Positions 52,152 through 60,548 of a DNA stretch of 64,000 nucleotides are shown piece after piece. The DNA lies in NCBI RefSeq assembly GCF_003545715.1, contig NZ_QVNU01000003.1, positions 310,001 to 374,000 on the forward strand, given 5' to 3'. The notes under the pieces were generated by a model that saw only the letters and a program-made list of their open reading frames with translations, was not told the DNA's origin and did not search any database. This stretch comes from Taibaiella koreensis. GTDB lineage: Bacteria; Bacteroidota; Bacteroidia; Chitinophagales; Chitinophagaceae. Within the stretch, counting starts at the first letter, position 1. Every line of letters begins with the position of its first letter. Position numbers and translations under genes: made by a program.

Positions 52152-52278
52152 CCGCTTCGAACTTTGTCTTAAACAGTCAAATAGAAGAGAACGTTTATAA
52201 TTTATTAATTTTGCGCAGATCCCGGTGTTATAGCCGGGCTCTCTTTTATCTAAAATATCAAAAAGCGAATCGCTACAT

Positions 52279-53532
52279 ATGGACATTTTTGCCAAATTTG
52301 AGAAGGACGGCGGCCCTATCGGCCAGTACAAGGAACAAGCACACGAATACTTTGCCTTTCCCAAGCTGGAAGGGGAAATATCCAACCGGATGATGTTCCG
52401 GGGTAAGGAAAAGATCGTATGGAGCCTGAATAACTACCTGGGACTGGCCAACCATCCCGAAGTGCGTAAAGCCGATGCAGAAGCTGCTGCAAAATGGGGT
52501 ATGGCTTATCCCATGGGCGCACGTATGATGAGTGGCAATACAAAGTATCACGATCAGCTGGAACAGGAGTTCGCAACCTTCATTGGCAAAGAAGATGTGA
52601 TGTTGCTCAATTATGGCTATCAGGGTATGGCCTCGGCCATCGATTCTCTTTTGTCCCGCCACGATGTGGTGGTATACGACGCCGAAAGCCACGCCTGCAT
52701 CATCGACGGTCTGAGAATGCATATGGGCAAGCGCTTTAAATTCAACCATAACGATGTGGACGATTGCGCCAAGCAATTGGAAAGGGCTGCACGGCTGGTA
52801 GAAGATACCCCGGGCGGCATCCTGGTCATTACCGAAGGCGTCTTTGGCATGAATGGCAACCAGGGCCGTATTGCCGACATCGTTGCGCTCAAGGAAAAAT
52901 ATGAGTTCCGCCTTTTCGTAGACGATGCCCACGGCTTCGGCACTATGGGTAAGACCGGCGCGGGCATTGGCGAAGAGCAGGACTGTACCGATGGTATTGA
53001 CCTGTACTTTTCCACCTTCGCCAAATCCCTGGCCGGCATCGGCGGTTTTATCGGCGGCAAAAAAGATATCGTTTATTACCTGCGCTACAATATGCGCTCC
53101 CAGATATTTGCCAAGTCGCTGCCTATGCCTATGGTGATCGGCGGCCTTAAACGCATGGAACTTATCCGCACGCGTCCTGAACTGAAAGCTAAGCTGTGGG
53201 AAAATGTAAACAAGCTGCAGGATGGGCTGAGGGAGCGAGGGTTCAACATCGGCACGACCAATACGCCGGTAACGCCCGTATATATGGAAAGCGGTGTGAC
53301 CGATGCTACACAGCTGGTCGTGGATCTGCGCGAGAACTACCATATCTTTTGCTCGATGGTTATGTATCCCGTCATTCCCAAGGGCCACCTCATCCTGCGC
53401 CTGATCCCTACTGCAGTGCATACCGACCAGGACATACAGGAAACCCTGGAGGCTTTCTCGGCAGTACGGGAAAAGCTGGAAAAGCAATTGTATCCCAAAG
53501 AGATCCCGCAGGTAAGCGCCGCGCTGGCCTAG
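52279..53532 (+). CDS. serine palmitoyltransferase-like alpha-oxoamine synthase
   Basis: 417 residues, PLP-dependent fold I: WSLNNYLGLANHPEVRKADA, SGNTKYHDQLEQEFATFIGK, YDAESHACIIDGLRMHMGKR, FVDDAHGFGTMGKTGAGIGE and the PLP Lys249 in FSTFAKSLAGIGGFIGG. The family joins an amino acid and an acyl-CoA with loss of CO2. The 'TFAKSLAGIGGF' block is closer to serine palmitoyltransferase, the first enzyme of sphingolipid synthesis in Bacteroidota, than to KBL or BioF. Likely role sphinganine backbone formation, not proven. A bidirectional terminator follows. Confidence 0.85.
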   Translation: MDIFAKFEKDGGPIGQYKEQAHEYFAFPKLEGEISNRMMFRGKEKIVWSLNNYLGLANHPEVRKADAEAAAKWGMAYPMGARMMSGNTKYHDQLEQEFATFIGKEDVMLLNYGYQGMASAIDSLLSRHDVVVYDAESHACIIDGLRMHMGKRFKFNHNDVDDCAKQLERAARLVEDTPGGILVITEGVFGMNGNQGRIADIVALKEKYEFRLFVDDAHGFGTMGKTGAGIGEEQDCTDGIDLYFSTFAKSLAGIGGFIGGKKDIVYYLRYNMRSQIFAKSLPMPMVIGGLKRMELIRTRPELKAKLWENVNKLQDGLRERGFNIGTTNTPVTPVYMESGVTDATQLVVDLRENYHIFCSMVMYPVIPKGHLILRLIPTAVHTDQDIQETLEAFSAVREKLEKQLYPKEIPQVSAALA

Positions 53533-53554
53533 GGCCGCGGTTGGATACCGATTT

Positions 53555-53599
53555 ATAATAAAAGAAGTCAAGTTTTCAAAACTTGACTTCTTTTATTAT
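53555..53599. terminator. bidirectional intrinsic terminator (45-bp palindrome)
   Basis: Perfect 22-bp arms around a single C (functional loop about TTTTCAAAA). The lower stem AAAAGAAGTCAAG/CTTGACTTCTTTT gives T-rich tails both ways. It serves the convergent SPT-like and gldC genes. Confidence 0.85.
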
Positions 53600-53618
53600 G
53601 GCTGTATATCGTAACCGG

Positions 53619-53972
53619 TTAACGGCCGGCCTCTTCGTCCAACAGCTTTTTATCGGCTTTAATTTTGAAATCGTGGGCAAACGCTTTCAGCTCTTCCGAC
53701 AGCTCCGTATTGCGCGTTGCACGGGTATAGGTATCGGCCATCGTCATCAGTGTCTGAAAAAAGAAATCGTTCATTTCATCCACCATCATTTTTTTGGTCC
53801 ACAGATCTATGCGGAGCGCAGTCTTTTCCTGGCCATCCCAAAGAGAAAGCAATATTCCTTTTGCCGGCCGGGGATCTTCACTGTCGCTGCCTGTAGCGCT
53901 CCAGTCGATATGTTCGGGCATCTTTTCCCCATCCAGGTGTACGTTGATATTGATCGCGTGCTTGTTCATCAT
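53619..53972 (-). CDS. gldC: gliding motility protein GldC
   Basis: 117 residues (or 116 from the second Met): INVHLDGEKMPEHIDWSATG, AKGILLSLWDGQEKTALRID, LWTKKMMVDEMNDFFFQTLM, MADTYTRATRN. This closely follows the GldC consensus of Bacteroidota, a small cytoplasmic protein genetically linked to gliding in Flavobacterium but dispensable for type IX secretion in some species. No other gld gene is in the window. Confidence 0.92.
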   Translation of the reverse strand: MMNKHAININVHLDGEKMPEHIDWSATGSDSEDPRPAKGILLSLWDGQEKTALRIDLWTKKMMVDEMNDFFFQTLMTMADTYTRATRNTELSEELKAFAHDFKIKADKKLLDEEAGR

Positions 53973-54046
53973 TGCAAAAAATTGATCGGCAAAGTTGCAA
54001 AAATTATTCTTAAAGCCCTGCAGTAAAAAATCGATTGGTCCATCAG

Positions 54047-54850
54047 TTATTCGCCAGGCAGCCGGTACAGCTCAAGGCGGTCGGTAAACAGCAGGTAAAG
54101 CCTGTTGCGTTCGATACGGGCATCGATAAAGTCGGCCTGCGCCGGCAGCGGGATCGTCTTGAGGTTTAAGGTACGCAGGTCGTAAGCCCGTAAGCTGTCG
54201 GCTTCGCGGTATACCAGCTGGCTACCGAAAGCCTGCAGCTGCTGCACACCTTTAATCTCCAGCATATTGAGATAGCTGGCAAACCGGTCGAAGGTGTAGA
54301 TGCCTTTCGACGAATCGCAAAGAAATACCCTGGAGTCCCGTTCGAGCAGCGCAGTAGGGCGGGGCACTTCGCCCAGCTCCTGGCGCATATCGTTGCTGGT
54401 ATTGGTCACGTTCAGCTGGTCGTCGATCTTTTTCAGGCGGGCATTGACAAAGTCGTATACCCATATGCGCCCGTCGGCCGACATGCCTACGGCCTGGGCG
54501 TTGAAGATGCCGAGCTTTTTGAGGTCCAGGTCGTTCTTGACCGAAAGCATTCTGTCGAGCAGGATCAGTTTCGAAAAATTGGGATAATAGAGCAATACCC
54601 TCAGCGGATTGGTGGCATCGACCCATTGCAGCTCGCCGTTCTGTATGCTGCGAAAATTGCCGGTGCTGTCGCCGTCGGCGCTGTAGCGGATCAGGCCGTT
54701 ATCCTGCCGCACCAGGTATACATTGCCCAGTTCGTCGGTAGTGATCAGCCGGGCATGATCTGAAGGAATGCTCCGGATCAGCTCCTGGGAAGGGGCCGCC
54801 GCCGGGAACAGGAACAGCAGCAGGCATAGGGATTGCAGGTAAGCGCGCAC
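54047..54850 (-). CDS. secreted beta-propeller-like protein of unknown function
   Basis: 267 residues with a signal peptide (MRAYLQSLCLLLFLFPAAAP) and repeated blade-like strands (ARLITTDELGNVYLVRQDNG, SADGRIWVYDFVNARLKKID, LLERDSRVFLCDSSKGIYTF, ERNRLYLLFTDRLELYRL). Found in this lineage near gldC and lptB as an uncharacterised periplasmic protein. No catalytic motif is visible. It lies 74 bp upstream of gldC on the same strand and may share its transcript. Confidence 0.75.
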   Translation of the reverse strand: MRAYLQSLCLLLFLFPAAAPSQELIRSIPSDHARLITTDELGNVYLVRQDNGLIRYSADGDSTGNFRSIQNGELQWVDATNPLRVLLYYPNFSKLILLDRMLSVKNDLDLKKLGIFNAQAVGMSADGRIWVYDFVNARLKKIDDQLNVTNTSNDMRQELGEVPRPTALLERDSRVFLCDSSKGIYTFDRFASYLNMLEIKGVQQLQAFGSQLVYREADSLRAYDLRTLNLKTIPLPAQADFIDARIERNRLYLLFTDRLELYRLPGE

Positions 54851-54937
54851 AGATATAATTTTATCAATTTCAAAAATACCAAATTCTCCGGTGCCTCACG
54901 AATAAGTTATCTTCGCCCTGCTCAAAAAAGAAAAGCT

Positions 54938-55273
54938 ATGAACTGGATCGTTCTGATTGTCGCGGGATTATTTGAGGTAGGCTTTACGACCTGCCTGGGA
55001 AAGGCTAACCAAAGCAGCGGTACTGCTTTCGGACTTTGGCTTGCCGGTTTTTTCGTGAGCCTTACACTGAGCATGTACCTTCTGTACAAGGCAACCTCGG
55101 GACCCGGAGCGCTGCCCCTGGGTTCGGGCTATGCCGTATGGACCGGCATTGGCGCCGTGGGTACGGTGCTGATGGGCATCTTCTTCTTTAAAGAGCCGGT
55201 AACCTTCTGGCGCGTCTTCTTTATTTTTACTTTGATTGGTTCGGTGGTAGGTCTGAAGATGGTGTCTCATTAA
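54938..55273 (+). CDS. small multidrug resistance (SMR) family transporter, SugE-like
   Basis: 111 residues from [20 protein letters not shown], with four membrane helices and the essential Glu13 of the family, then [20 protein letters not shown] and [20 protein letters not shown]. '[20 protein letters not shown]' is typical of SugE/Gdx guanidinium exporters. Exchanges a cation for protons at the inner membrane. Its 3' end overlaps the convergent lptB by 47 bp. Confidence 0.9.
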   Translation: MNWIVLIVAGLFEVGFTTCLGKANQSSGTAFGLWLAGFFVSLTLSMYLLYKATSGPGALPLGSGYAVWTGIGAVGTVLMGIFFFKEPVTFWRVFFIFTLIGSVVGLKMVSH

Positions 55274-56036
55274 TTGACCCCTGGGCCTCTTCATGCAGCC
55301 AGTCTTTCCGCTTCAGTACAAAGTCGCGGCCCAGGTATAACTTTTTCACCTGCTCGTCGGTGGCTAGTTCCTCGGCGGTGCCCGCCTTCAGCAATTTACC
55401 TTCAAACATCAGGTAGGCGCGGTCGGTAATCGACAAGGTCTCGGTCACGTTATGGTCGGTGATGAGGATACCGATGTCTTTATATTTAAGTCGCGCCACA
55501 ATGCCCTGGATATCCTCCACGGCGATAGGGTCGATACCGGCAAAAGGTTCGTCCAGCAGGATAAATTTGGGATTTACCGCCAGGGCGCGGGCAATTTCGG
55601 TCCGACGCCGTTCGCCACCGCTTAATACATCACCCGGGCTTTTGCGCACGTGTCCCAGCCGGAACTCGGCAAGGAGGCTTTCCAGCTTGTCTTTCTGTTC
55701 TTTGCGCGTCAGCTTCGTCATCTGCAGTACCGCCGTAATATTATCTTCTACCGAAAGCTTACGAAACACCGAGGCTTCCTGCGGCAGGTAGCCGATACCC
55801 ATTTTTGCCCGTTTGTACATGGGCAGCTTGGTAATATTGACATTGTTGAGGAATACTTCGCCCTCATCCGGCTTCACAAGGCCTACCACCATGTAGAAGG
55901 AGGTCGTTTTGCCGGCGCCATTGGGCCCCAGCAAGCCGACGATCTCCCCCTGGGAAACTTCGATCGTGCTCTTATTGACCACGGTACGGCCGCGGTAGCG
56001 TTTGATGAGGTCGACGGTATGAATTCTTTCTTTCAA
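55227..56036 (-). CDS. lptB: LPS export ABC transporter ATP-binding protein
   Basis: 269 residues: Walker [22 protein letters not shown]-loop [20 protein letters not shown], signature [16 protein letters not shown], Walker [21 protein letters not shown] and H-loop [12 protein letters not shown]. 'GYLPQE.SVFRKL' is diagnostic of LptB. It powers LPS transfer from the inner membrane with LptFG. About 28 residues longer than E. coli LptB at the C terminus ([20 protein letters not shown]), and this extra part overlaps the SMR gene. Confidence 0.95.
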   Translation of the reverse strand: MKERIHTVDLIKRYRGRTVVNKSTIEVSQGEIVGLLGPNGAGKTTSFYMVVGLVKPDEGEVFLNNVNITKLPMYKRAKMGIGYLPQEASVFRKLSVEDNITAVLQMTKLTRKEQKDKLESLLAEFRLGHVRKSPGDVLSGGERRRTEIARALAVNPKFILLDEPFAGIDPIAVEDIQGIVARLKYKDIGILITDHNVTETLSITDRAYLMFEGKLLKAGTAEELATDEQVKKLYLGRDFVLKRKDWLHEEAQGSINETPSSDLPPNQSK

Positions 56037-56346
56037 AATGTGGGAAGCCTTGTTCAGCGCAAAAATAAGTCCTTTAACGTTTGCAGCGGCTTGTTTATTA
56101 TGAATGCGTAAACGGAGAGCCCGTATACAGACAGTTCCTGGTGGGATGCCCTATTGACTACAATCGAGCCGGAAGCCTGCAGAAAGCAAAAACAGCGACT
56201 TATTTAATCCGTTAGCATTGCCCTTAATCCTCCGCCAGGTAGACAGGAAATGACTCTTTCGTACCTGGGGGAAACATTTTCTCCTGCTTGTCTTATCGCT
56301 TTTTCCTACTTTTAAAGCCTGTTTTGAAAAAAATAGACGATCTATT

Positions 56347-58437
56347 ATGAAAAAAACACAACTAGGAATCATGTTACTTTCCGGAACATTACTGTTTTCG
56401 GCCTGTGGCGAAAACAAGGTTGGCGAGGCCGGCAGCGGCGAACAAAAAAAGGAAGCTGCAGGCTACGATGCCAACTTTAAGGTAAACGCAGAATCCTTTG
56501 CTGATCTGCAATTGCTTCGCTACCAGGTGCCGGGCTTCAACGAGCTGTCCCTGCAGCAAAAGACCCTTGCCTACTACCTGTACGAAGCGGCATTGGCCGG
56601 ACGTGACATCTACTACGACCAGGCCGGTAAATACGGGTTGACCCTGCGCAAGACCATAGAAGCGATCTATGGTACCTACAAAGGCGACAAAAACAGCGAA
56701 GACTGGAAAAAATTCCAGGAGTATGCCGGCCGTGTCTGGTTCAGCACGGGCAACCATCACCATTATTCCAAAGACAAGTTCGTTCCCGAATGTTCCTTTG
56801 AATATTTTTCCGAACTGGTAAAAAACAGCGACCAGAGCAAGCTGCCGCTGGACCAGGGCGAAGCGGTGGATGCTTTTCTTACCCGCATGAAGCCGGTGAT
56901 CTTCGATCCTAAGTTTGCACCCAAAATGGTAGACCTGAGGGCCGGTATCGACAATATTGCCAACTCTTCCGTAAACTTCTACGAAGGCGTGACCCAGAAA
57001 GAAGTGGAAGCTTTCTATGGCGATGCCGCCAAATTTCCGCACAGCGACCAGGAGCCCGAATGGGGCCTGAACAGCAAGCTGGTGAAGGAGAACGGCCAGA
57101 TCGTGGAAAAGGTATGGAAAGTAGGCGGTATGTACGATGCGGCTCTGCAAAAGGTAGTATACTGGCTGGAGAAGGCTGCGGGCGTAGCAGAGAATGAGCA
57201 GCAGAAGAAAGCGCTTTCCCTGCTGGCCGAGTATTACAAGACCGGCGACTTGCACAAATGGGATGAATACAACATCGCATGGGTAGGCGACACGGCCAGC
57301 CGTATCGATGCCAGCCTGGGCTTCATCGAAGTATACAACGATCCTATTGGTAAAAAAGGCAGCTTTGAAAGTGTGGTATCCCTGAAAGATATGGAAACCA
57401 CCAAGAAGATCGCTGCTATTGCCAAGGAAGCCCAGTGGTTTGAAGACAACTCGCCCCTGATGCCCGAGCATAAAAAGAAGCAGGTGAAGGGCATTACCGC
57501 CAAAGCGATCACCGTGATCGTGGAATCGGGCGATGCGGCCCCCAGCACGCCTATCGGCATCAACCTGCCCAACTCCGACTGGTTAAGAAAAGAGCATGGC
57601 TCCAAGTCGGTGTCCCTGAGCAATATCGTACATGCCTATAACGAGTCCAGCGCCGGCAGCGGTATGCTCGACGAGTTTACTGCCGACCCGGCCAAGTTGA
57701 AGCGTATGAAAGAGTTCGGTAACCTGGCCAGTGACCTGCACACCGATATGCACGAGTGTATCGGTCACGCTTCGGGACAGATCAATCCCGGCGTAGCTAC
57801 TCCCGACAAGACCTTGAAAAATTATGCCTCCTGCCTGGAAGAGGCCCGCGCCGACCTGGTTGGCCTGTACTACATCATGGACCCCAAGCTGGTAGAGATC
57901 GGTGTGATGCCCTCCCTGGAAGTAGGCAAGGCCGGCTACGACAACTATATGATGAACGGCCTCATGACCCAGCTTACCCGCATCAAGCTTGGCGACAAGA
58001 TCGAAGAGGCGCATATGCGTAACCGCGCGCTCAATGCTTACTGGGTATATGAAAAGGGAAAGAAAGATAAGGTAGTCGAATTCATTAAGAAAGATGGTAA
58101 GACTTATGTGCAGATCAACGATTACGAAAAGTTGCGCGTCCTCTTTGGCGAATTGCTGAAGGAGATCCAGCGTATCAAATCGGAAGGCGATTTCAATGCC
58201 GGTAAGAATCTTGTGGAAACTTATGGCGTAAAAGTGAATCCTGAGCTGCACAAAGAAGTACTGGACCGTTACAATAAACTGAACCTGAAACCTTATAAAG
58301 GATTTATCCAGCCCCGCCTGGTACCCAAGATGGATGGCGACAAGATTACCGACGTTACAGTCGAATATCCCAGCTCTTTCTACGAGCAGATGATGGAATA
58401 TGCCAAAAACTATTCGTTGTTGCCGGTTAAGAACTAA
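56347..58437 (+). CDS. lipoprotein dipeptidyl peptidase III (M49 family)
   Basis: 696 residues. A lipoprotein signal (MKKTQLGIMLLSGTLLFSAC) anchors the enzyme in the envelope. The M49 zinc site HECIGH (His469-His474) and the downstream EEARADLVGLYYIMD are present, as in dipeptidyl peptidase III, which removes dipeptides from the N terminus of short peptides. The catalytic motif is six residues (HExxGH), as in the group. Other landmarks: NHHHYSKDKFVPECSFEYF and DWLRKEHGSKSVSLSNIVHA. Single gene with its own terminator. Confidence 0.9.
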   Translation: MKKTQLGIMLLSGTLLFSACGENKVGEAGSGEQKKEAAGYDANFKVNAESFADLQLLRYQVPGFNELSLQQKTLAYYLYEAALAGRDIYYDQAGKYGLTLRKTIEAIYGTYKGDKNSEDWKKFQEYAGRVWFSTGNHHHYSKDKFVPECSFEYFSELVKNSDQSKLPLDQGEAVDAFLTRMKPVIFDPKFAPKMVDLRAGIDNIANSSVNFYEGVTQKEVEAFYGDAAKFPHSDQEPEWGLNSKLVKENGQIVEKVWKVGGMYDAALQKVVYWLEKAAGVAENEQQKKALSLLAEYYKTGDLHKWDEYNIAWVGDTASRIDASLGFIEVYNDPIGKKGSFESVVSLKDMETTKKIAAIAKEAQWFEDNSPLMPEHKKKQVKGITAKAITVIVESGDAAPSTPIGINLPNSDWLRKEHGSKSVSLSNIVHAYNESSAGSGMLDEFTADPAKLKRMKEFGNLASDLHTDMHECIGHASGQINPGVATPDKTLKNYASCLEEARADLVGLYYIMDPKLVEIGVMPSLEVGKAGYDNYMMNGLMTQLTRIKLGDKIEEAHMRNRALNAYWVYEKGKKDKVVEFIKKDGKTYVQINDYEKLRVLFGELLKEIQRIKSEGDFNAGKNLVETYGVKVNPELHKEVLDRYNKLNLKPYKGFIQPRLVPKMDGDKITDVTVEYPSSFYEQMMEYAKNYSLLPVKN

Positions 58438-58462
58438 AGAAATAGCAAGGTTTTTGTGATAT

Positions 58463-58496
58463 AAACCCCGGGTATTTACCCGGGGTTTCTCGTTTC
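58463..58496 (+). terminator. intrinsic terminator after the M49 peptidase
   Basis: A perfect 12-bp stem AAACCCCGGGTA/TACCCGGGGTTT with a minimal loop, then CTCGTTT. It separates the peptidase from nuoA. Confidence 0.75.
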
Positions 58497-58523
58497 CCGG
58501 CAGGGTTATTTTATTGTCATAAG

Positions 58524-58555
58524 TTTGTAAATTCCTGCAAGTTGCCCTACTTTTG
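58524..58555 (+). promoter_or_regulatory. promoter of the nuo operon
   Basis: TTTG at 58524-58527, 20-bp spacer, TACTTTTG at 58548-58555, a consensus Bacteroidota promoter placed 36 bp before the nuoA ATG. Confidence 0.65.
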
Positions 58556-58591
58556 TATGTTGGTACAATTCCAATTCAACCGATTGCATTT

Positions 58592-58987
58592 ATGAGTATA
58601 CTTTTCCTGGCAGCCGAAGCGACCAAAAGTGCCGGCAGTTTTATGCCCGTAGCGGTACAATTGTTGATCGCCGTTGGTTTTGTAGCGATTATGATGATCG
58701 CCTCGCATCTTCTGGGCCCTAAACGCCGCACCAGCGACAAGCTGATCAACTTTGAAAGCGGTATTCCTTCTATTGGCAATGCGCGGCAGCCTATGGCAGT
58801 CAAGTACTTCCTGGTAGCCATTTTGTTTGTACTGTTCGATGTCGAAGTGATCTTCTTCTATCCCTATGCCGTCAATTTCAGGGCCTTGGGCAAAGAAGGA
58901 TTTTATGCTGTGCTTATGTTCGTTGCGTTTTTCTTTTGTGGTTTCTACTACATTATCAAGAAAGGCGCTTTGAAATGGGAAGATTAA
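58592..58987 (+). CDS. nuoA: NADH-quinone oxidoreductase subunit A
   Basis: 131 residues from MSILFLAAEATKSAGSFMPV (the frame extends to a TTG at 58553, which would lie on the promoter). Three membrane helices; NuoA signatures LINFESGIPSIGNARQPMAV and FLVAILFVLFDVEVIFFYPY. Part of the membrane arm of complex I, at the Q-site loop. First gene of nuoABCDE. Confidence 0.95.
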   Translation: MSILFLAAEATKSAGSFMPVAVQLLIAVGFVAIMMIASHLLGPKRRTSDKLINFESGIPSIGNARQPMAVKYFLVAILFVLFDVEVIFFYPYAVNFRALGKEGFYAVLMFVAFFFCGFYYIIKKGALKWED

Positions 58988-59077
58988 GTATTAAGTGAAA
59001 AATCAAAATGAAAAATCTGAGTGAGTATAGTGTAGTTGATTTTTAACTTTTACGTTTTGAATTTTAAATTGGAATAT

Positions 59078-59647
59078 ATGCCACGTCCGGTTCAATATAA
59101 CGAGAATAGTAAAGTAACCCTTGCCGATATACCGGAAGGGTATAGTGGAGAGGGGTTTATGGCCACCAAGTTTGACCAGGTAATCGGCCTGGCCAGGGCC
59201 AATTCGCTTTGGCCTTTACCTTTTGCCACCTCCTGCTGCGGTATCGAATTTATGGCTACTATGGGCGCCAACTACGACCTGGCCCGCTTCGGTTCGGAGC
59301 GTATGGGTTTTACGCCCCGCCAATGCGATATGTTGCTGGTGGCCGGTACCATTGCCAAAAAAATGGCGCCTATTTTGCGCCAGGTTTACCTGCAGATGGC
59401 CGAGCCCCGCTGGGTGATTGCCATCGGCGCCTGCGCCAGCAGTGGTGGTATTTTCGACTCTTACCCGGTGCTGCAGGGTATCGATCAGGTGATACCGGTA
59501 GATGTATACGTACCGGGCTGCCCGCCCCGCCCCGAAGGAATACTGGACGGTGTGCTGAAATTGCAGCAGATCGTGAAGCATGAAAGCCTGCGCCGTCGCC
59601 ATAGCGATCAATACAAAGGGCTGTTGAGCGAATACGGCATACAATAA
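59078..59647 (+). CDS. nuoB: NADH-quinone oxidoreductase subunit B
   Basis: 190 residues from MPRPVQYNENSKVTLADIPE. Ligands of the terminal 4Fe-4S cluster N2 are all present: Cys53-Cys54 (LPFATSCCGIEFM), Cys119 (AIGACASSGG) and Cys148 (VYVPGCPPRPE). Peripheral-arm subunit next to the quinone site. The 90-bp gap from nuoA is A/T-rich. Confidence 0.95.
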   Translation: MPRPVQYNENSKVTLADIPEGYSGEGFMATKFDQVIGLARANSLWPLPFATSCCGIEFMATMGANYDLARFGSERMGFTPRQCDMLLVAGTIAKKMAPILRQVYLQMAEPRWVIAIGACASSGGIFDSYPVLQGIDQVIPVDVYVPGCPPRPEGILDGVLKLQQIVKHESLRRRHSDQYKGLLSEYGIQ

Positions 59648-59679
59648 TTCATTTTTTGATACCGAGGGGATACTTCGAT

Positions 59680-60177
59680 ATGACCAACGAACAATTAAAA
59701 GAACAGCTTTCCGCAACATTTCCCGAACTGAGCGAGTGGGACGAATCCTATGGCCTGCTGACCTTCAGGACGCCCGCGGCAAAGATCCTGGAGCTCTTGC
59801 AATTTTTGTACAACGATCCGGCCCTGCAATTCCGGTTCCTGACCGACCTTACAGGGATCCATTATCCCGACCGGGCTGGTGAGGAGCTTTGTGTCGCTTA
59901 CCACCTGCACAACCTGGTGGATAATGTGCGCATCCGGGTAAAAGTTTATGTGCCTGTAGCGGCTCCCGATGTATATAGCGCCACACCCTTATTTTCGGGC
60001 GCCAACTGGATGGAGCGGGAAACCTACGACTTCTTCGGGATCAACTTTATCGGTCATCCTAATCTTACCCGCATTCTCAACGTGGACGAGATGGATTATT
60101 TTCCTATGCGTAAGGAATACCCGATGGAAGATCCTACCCGTATTGATAAAGACGATGAAATGTTTGGAAGAGGCTAG
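59680..60177 (+). CDS. nuoC: NADH-quinone oxidoreductase subunit C
   Basis: 165 residues from MTNEQLKEQLSATFPELSEW, with AGGGGA-like ribosome site just upstream. NuoC features: FLTDLTGIHYPDR, AYHLHNLVDNVRIRVKVYVP, SGANWMERETYDFFGINFIG and LRKEYPMEDPTR-like ending (MRKEYPMEDPTRIDKDD). Peripheral-arm subunit that packs against NuoD. Confidence 0.95.
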   Translation: MTNEQLKEQLSATFPELSEWDESYGLLTFRTPAAKILELLQFLYNDPALQFRFLTDLTGIHYPDRAGEELCVAYHLHNLVDNVRIRVKVYVPVAAPDVYSATPLFSGANWMERETYDFFGINFIGHPNLTRILNVDEMDYFPMRKEYPMEDPTRIDKDDEMFGRG

Positions 60178-60548
60178 GTCTCTTTGAAAAATAAAGTGAC
60201 TATGCGCATATAGGAAACGAGCTCAAAAAACAGGAGTAATGAAAAAGATACCTTTGGTTAATTATTAAAACGCTGATCTATGGCCATATGTCCGGCAATG
60301 CTGAATTAAAGTTGATATCTTTTTTTAAGCCCGGGTGCGCAGGCCACAAAAAAACAGCGGAGCATTGTTTTTTTGCCGCCTTTTTTGGTTCTTTTTTGGC
60401 GGAGCAAAAAAGAAAAAGATATTGACATCAAATAAAAAGACGGGTAAAGCAAAGTGTGTTAGTTAGTATTTATAGACGTATAAAACTTTGATTCCTTTAT
60501 CCGGATAGTCATTAAATTAATATTAGAACTGTCAACCGCAGCATACAA
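60178..60548. other. 370-bp gap inside the nuo operon
   Basis: No gene. Contains A/T-rich DNA and an imperfectly repeated, T-rich hairpin block (60355-60415). Much longer than the other nuo spacers, so it may hold an internal promoter for nuoD or a small inserted repeat. Confidence 0.45.
60389..60414. repeat. hairpin TTCTTTTTTG / CAAAAAAGAA
   Basis: A perfect 10-bp stem with a 6-nt GCGGAG loop, preceded by CCGCC that can pair with the loop-side GGCGG. Resembles the T-rich palindromic repeats scattered between genes in many Bacteroidota; copy number cannot be judged here. Confidence 0.55.

Noticed and set aside
52273-53571. 432-codon antisense frame over the SPT-like gene
   Set aside because: It mirrors a strongly conserved PLP enzyme and has no family features; a shadow caused by codon bias.
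56389-57471. 360-codon antisense frame over the M49 peptidase
   Set aside because: Shadow of the peptidase gene; composition is unlike a real protein.
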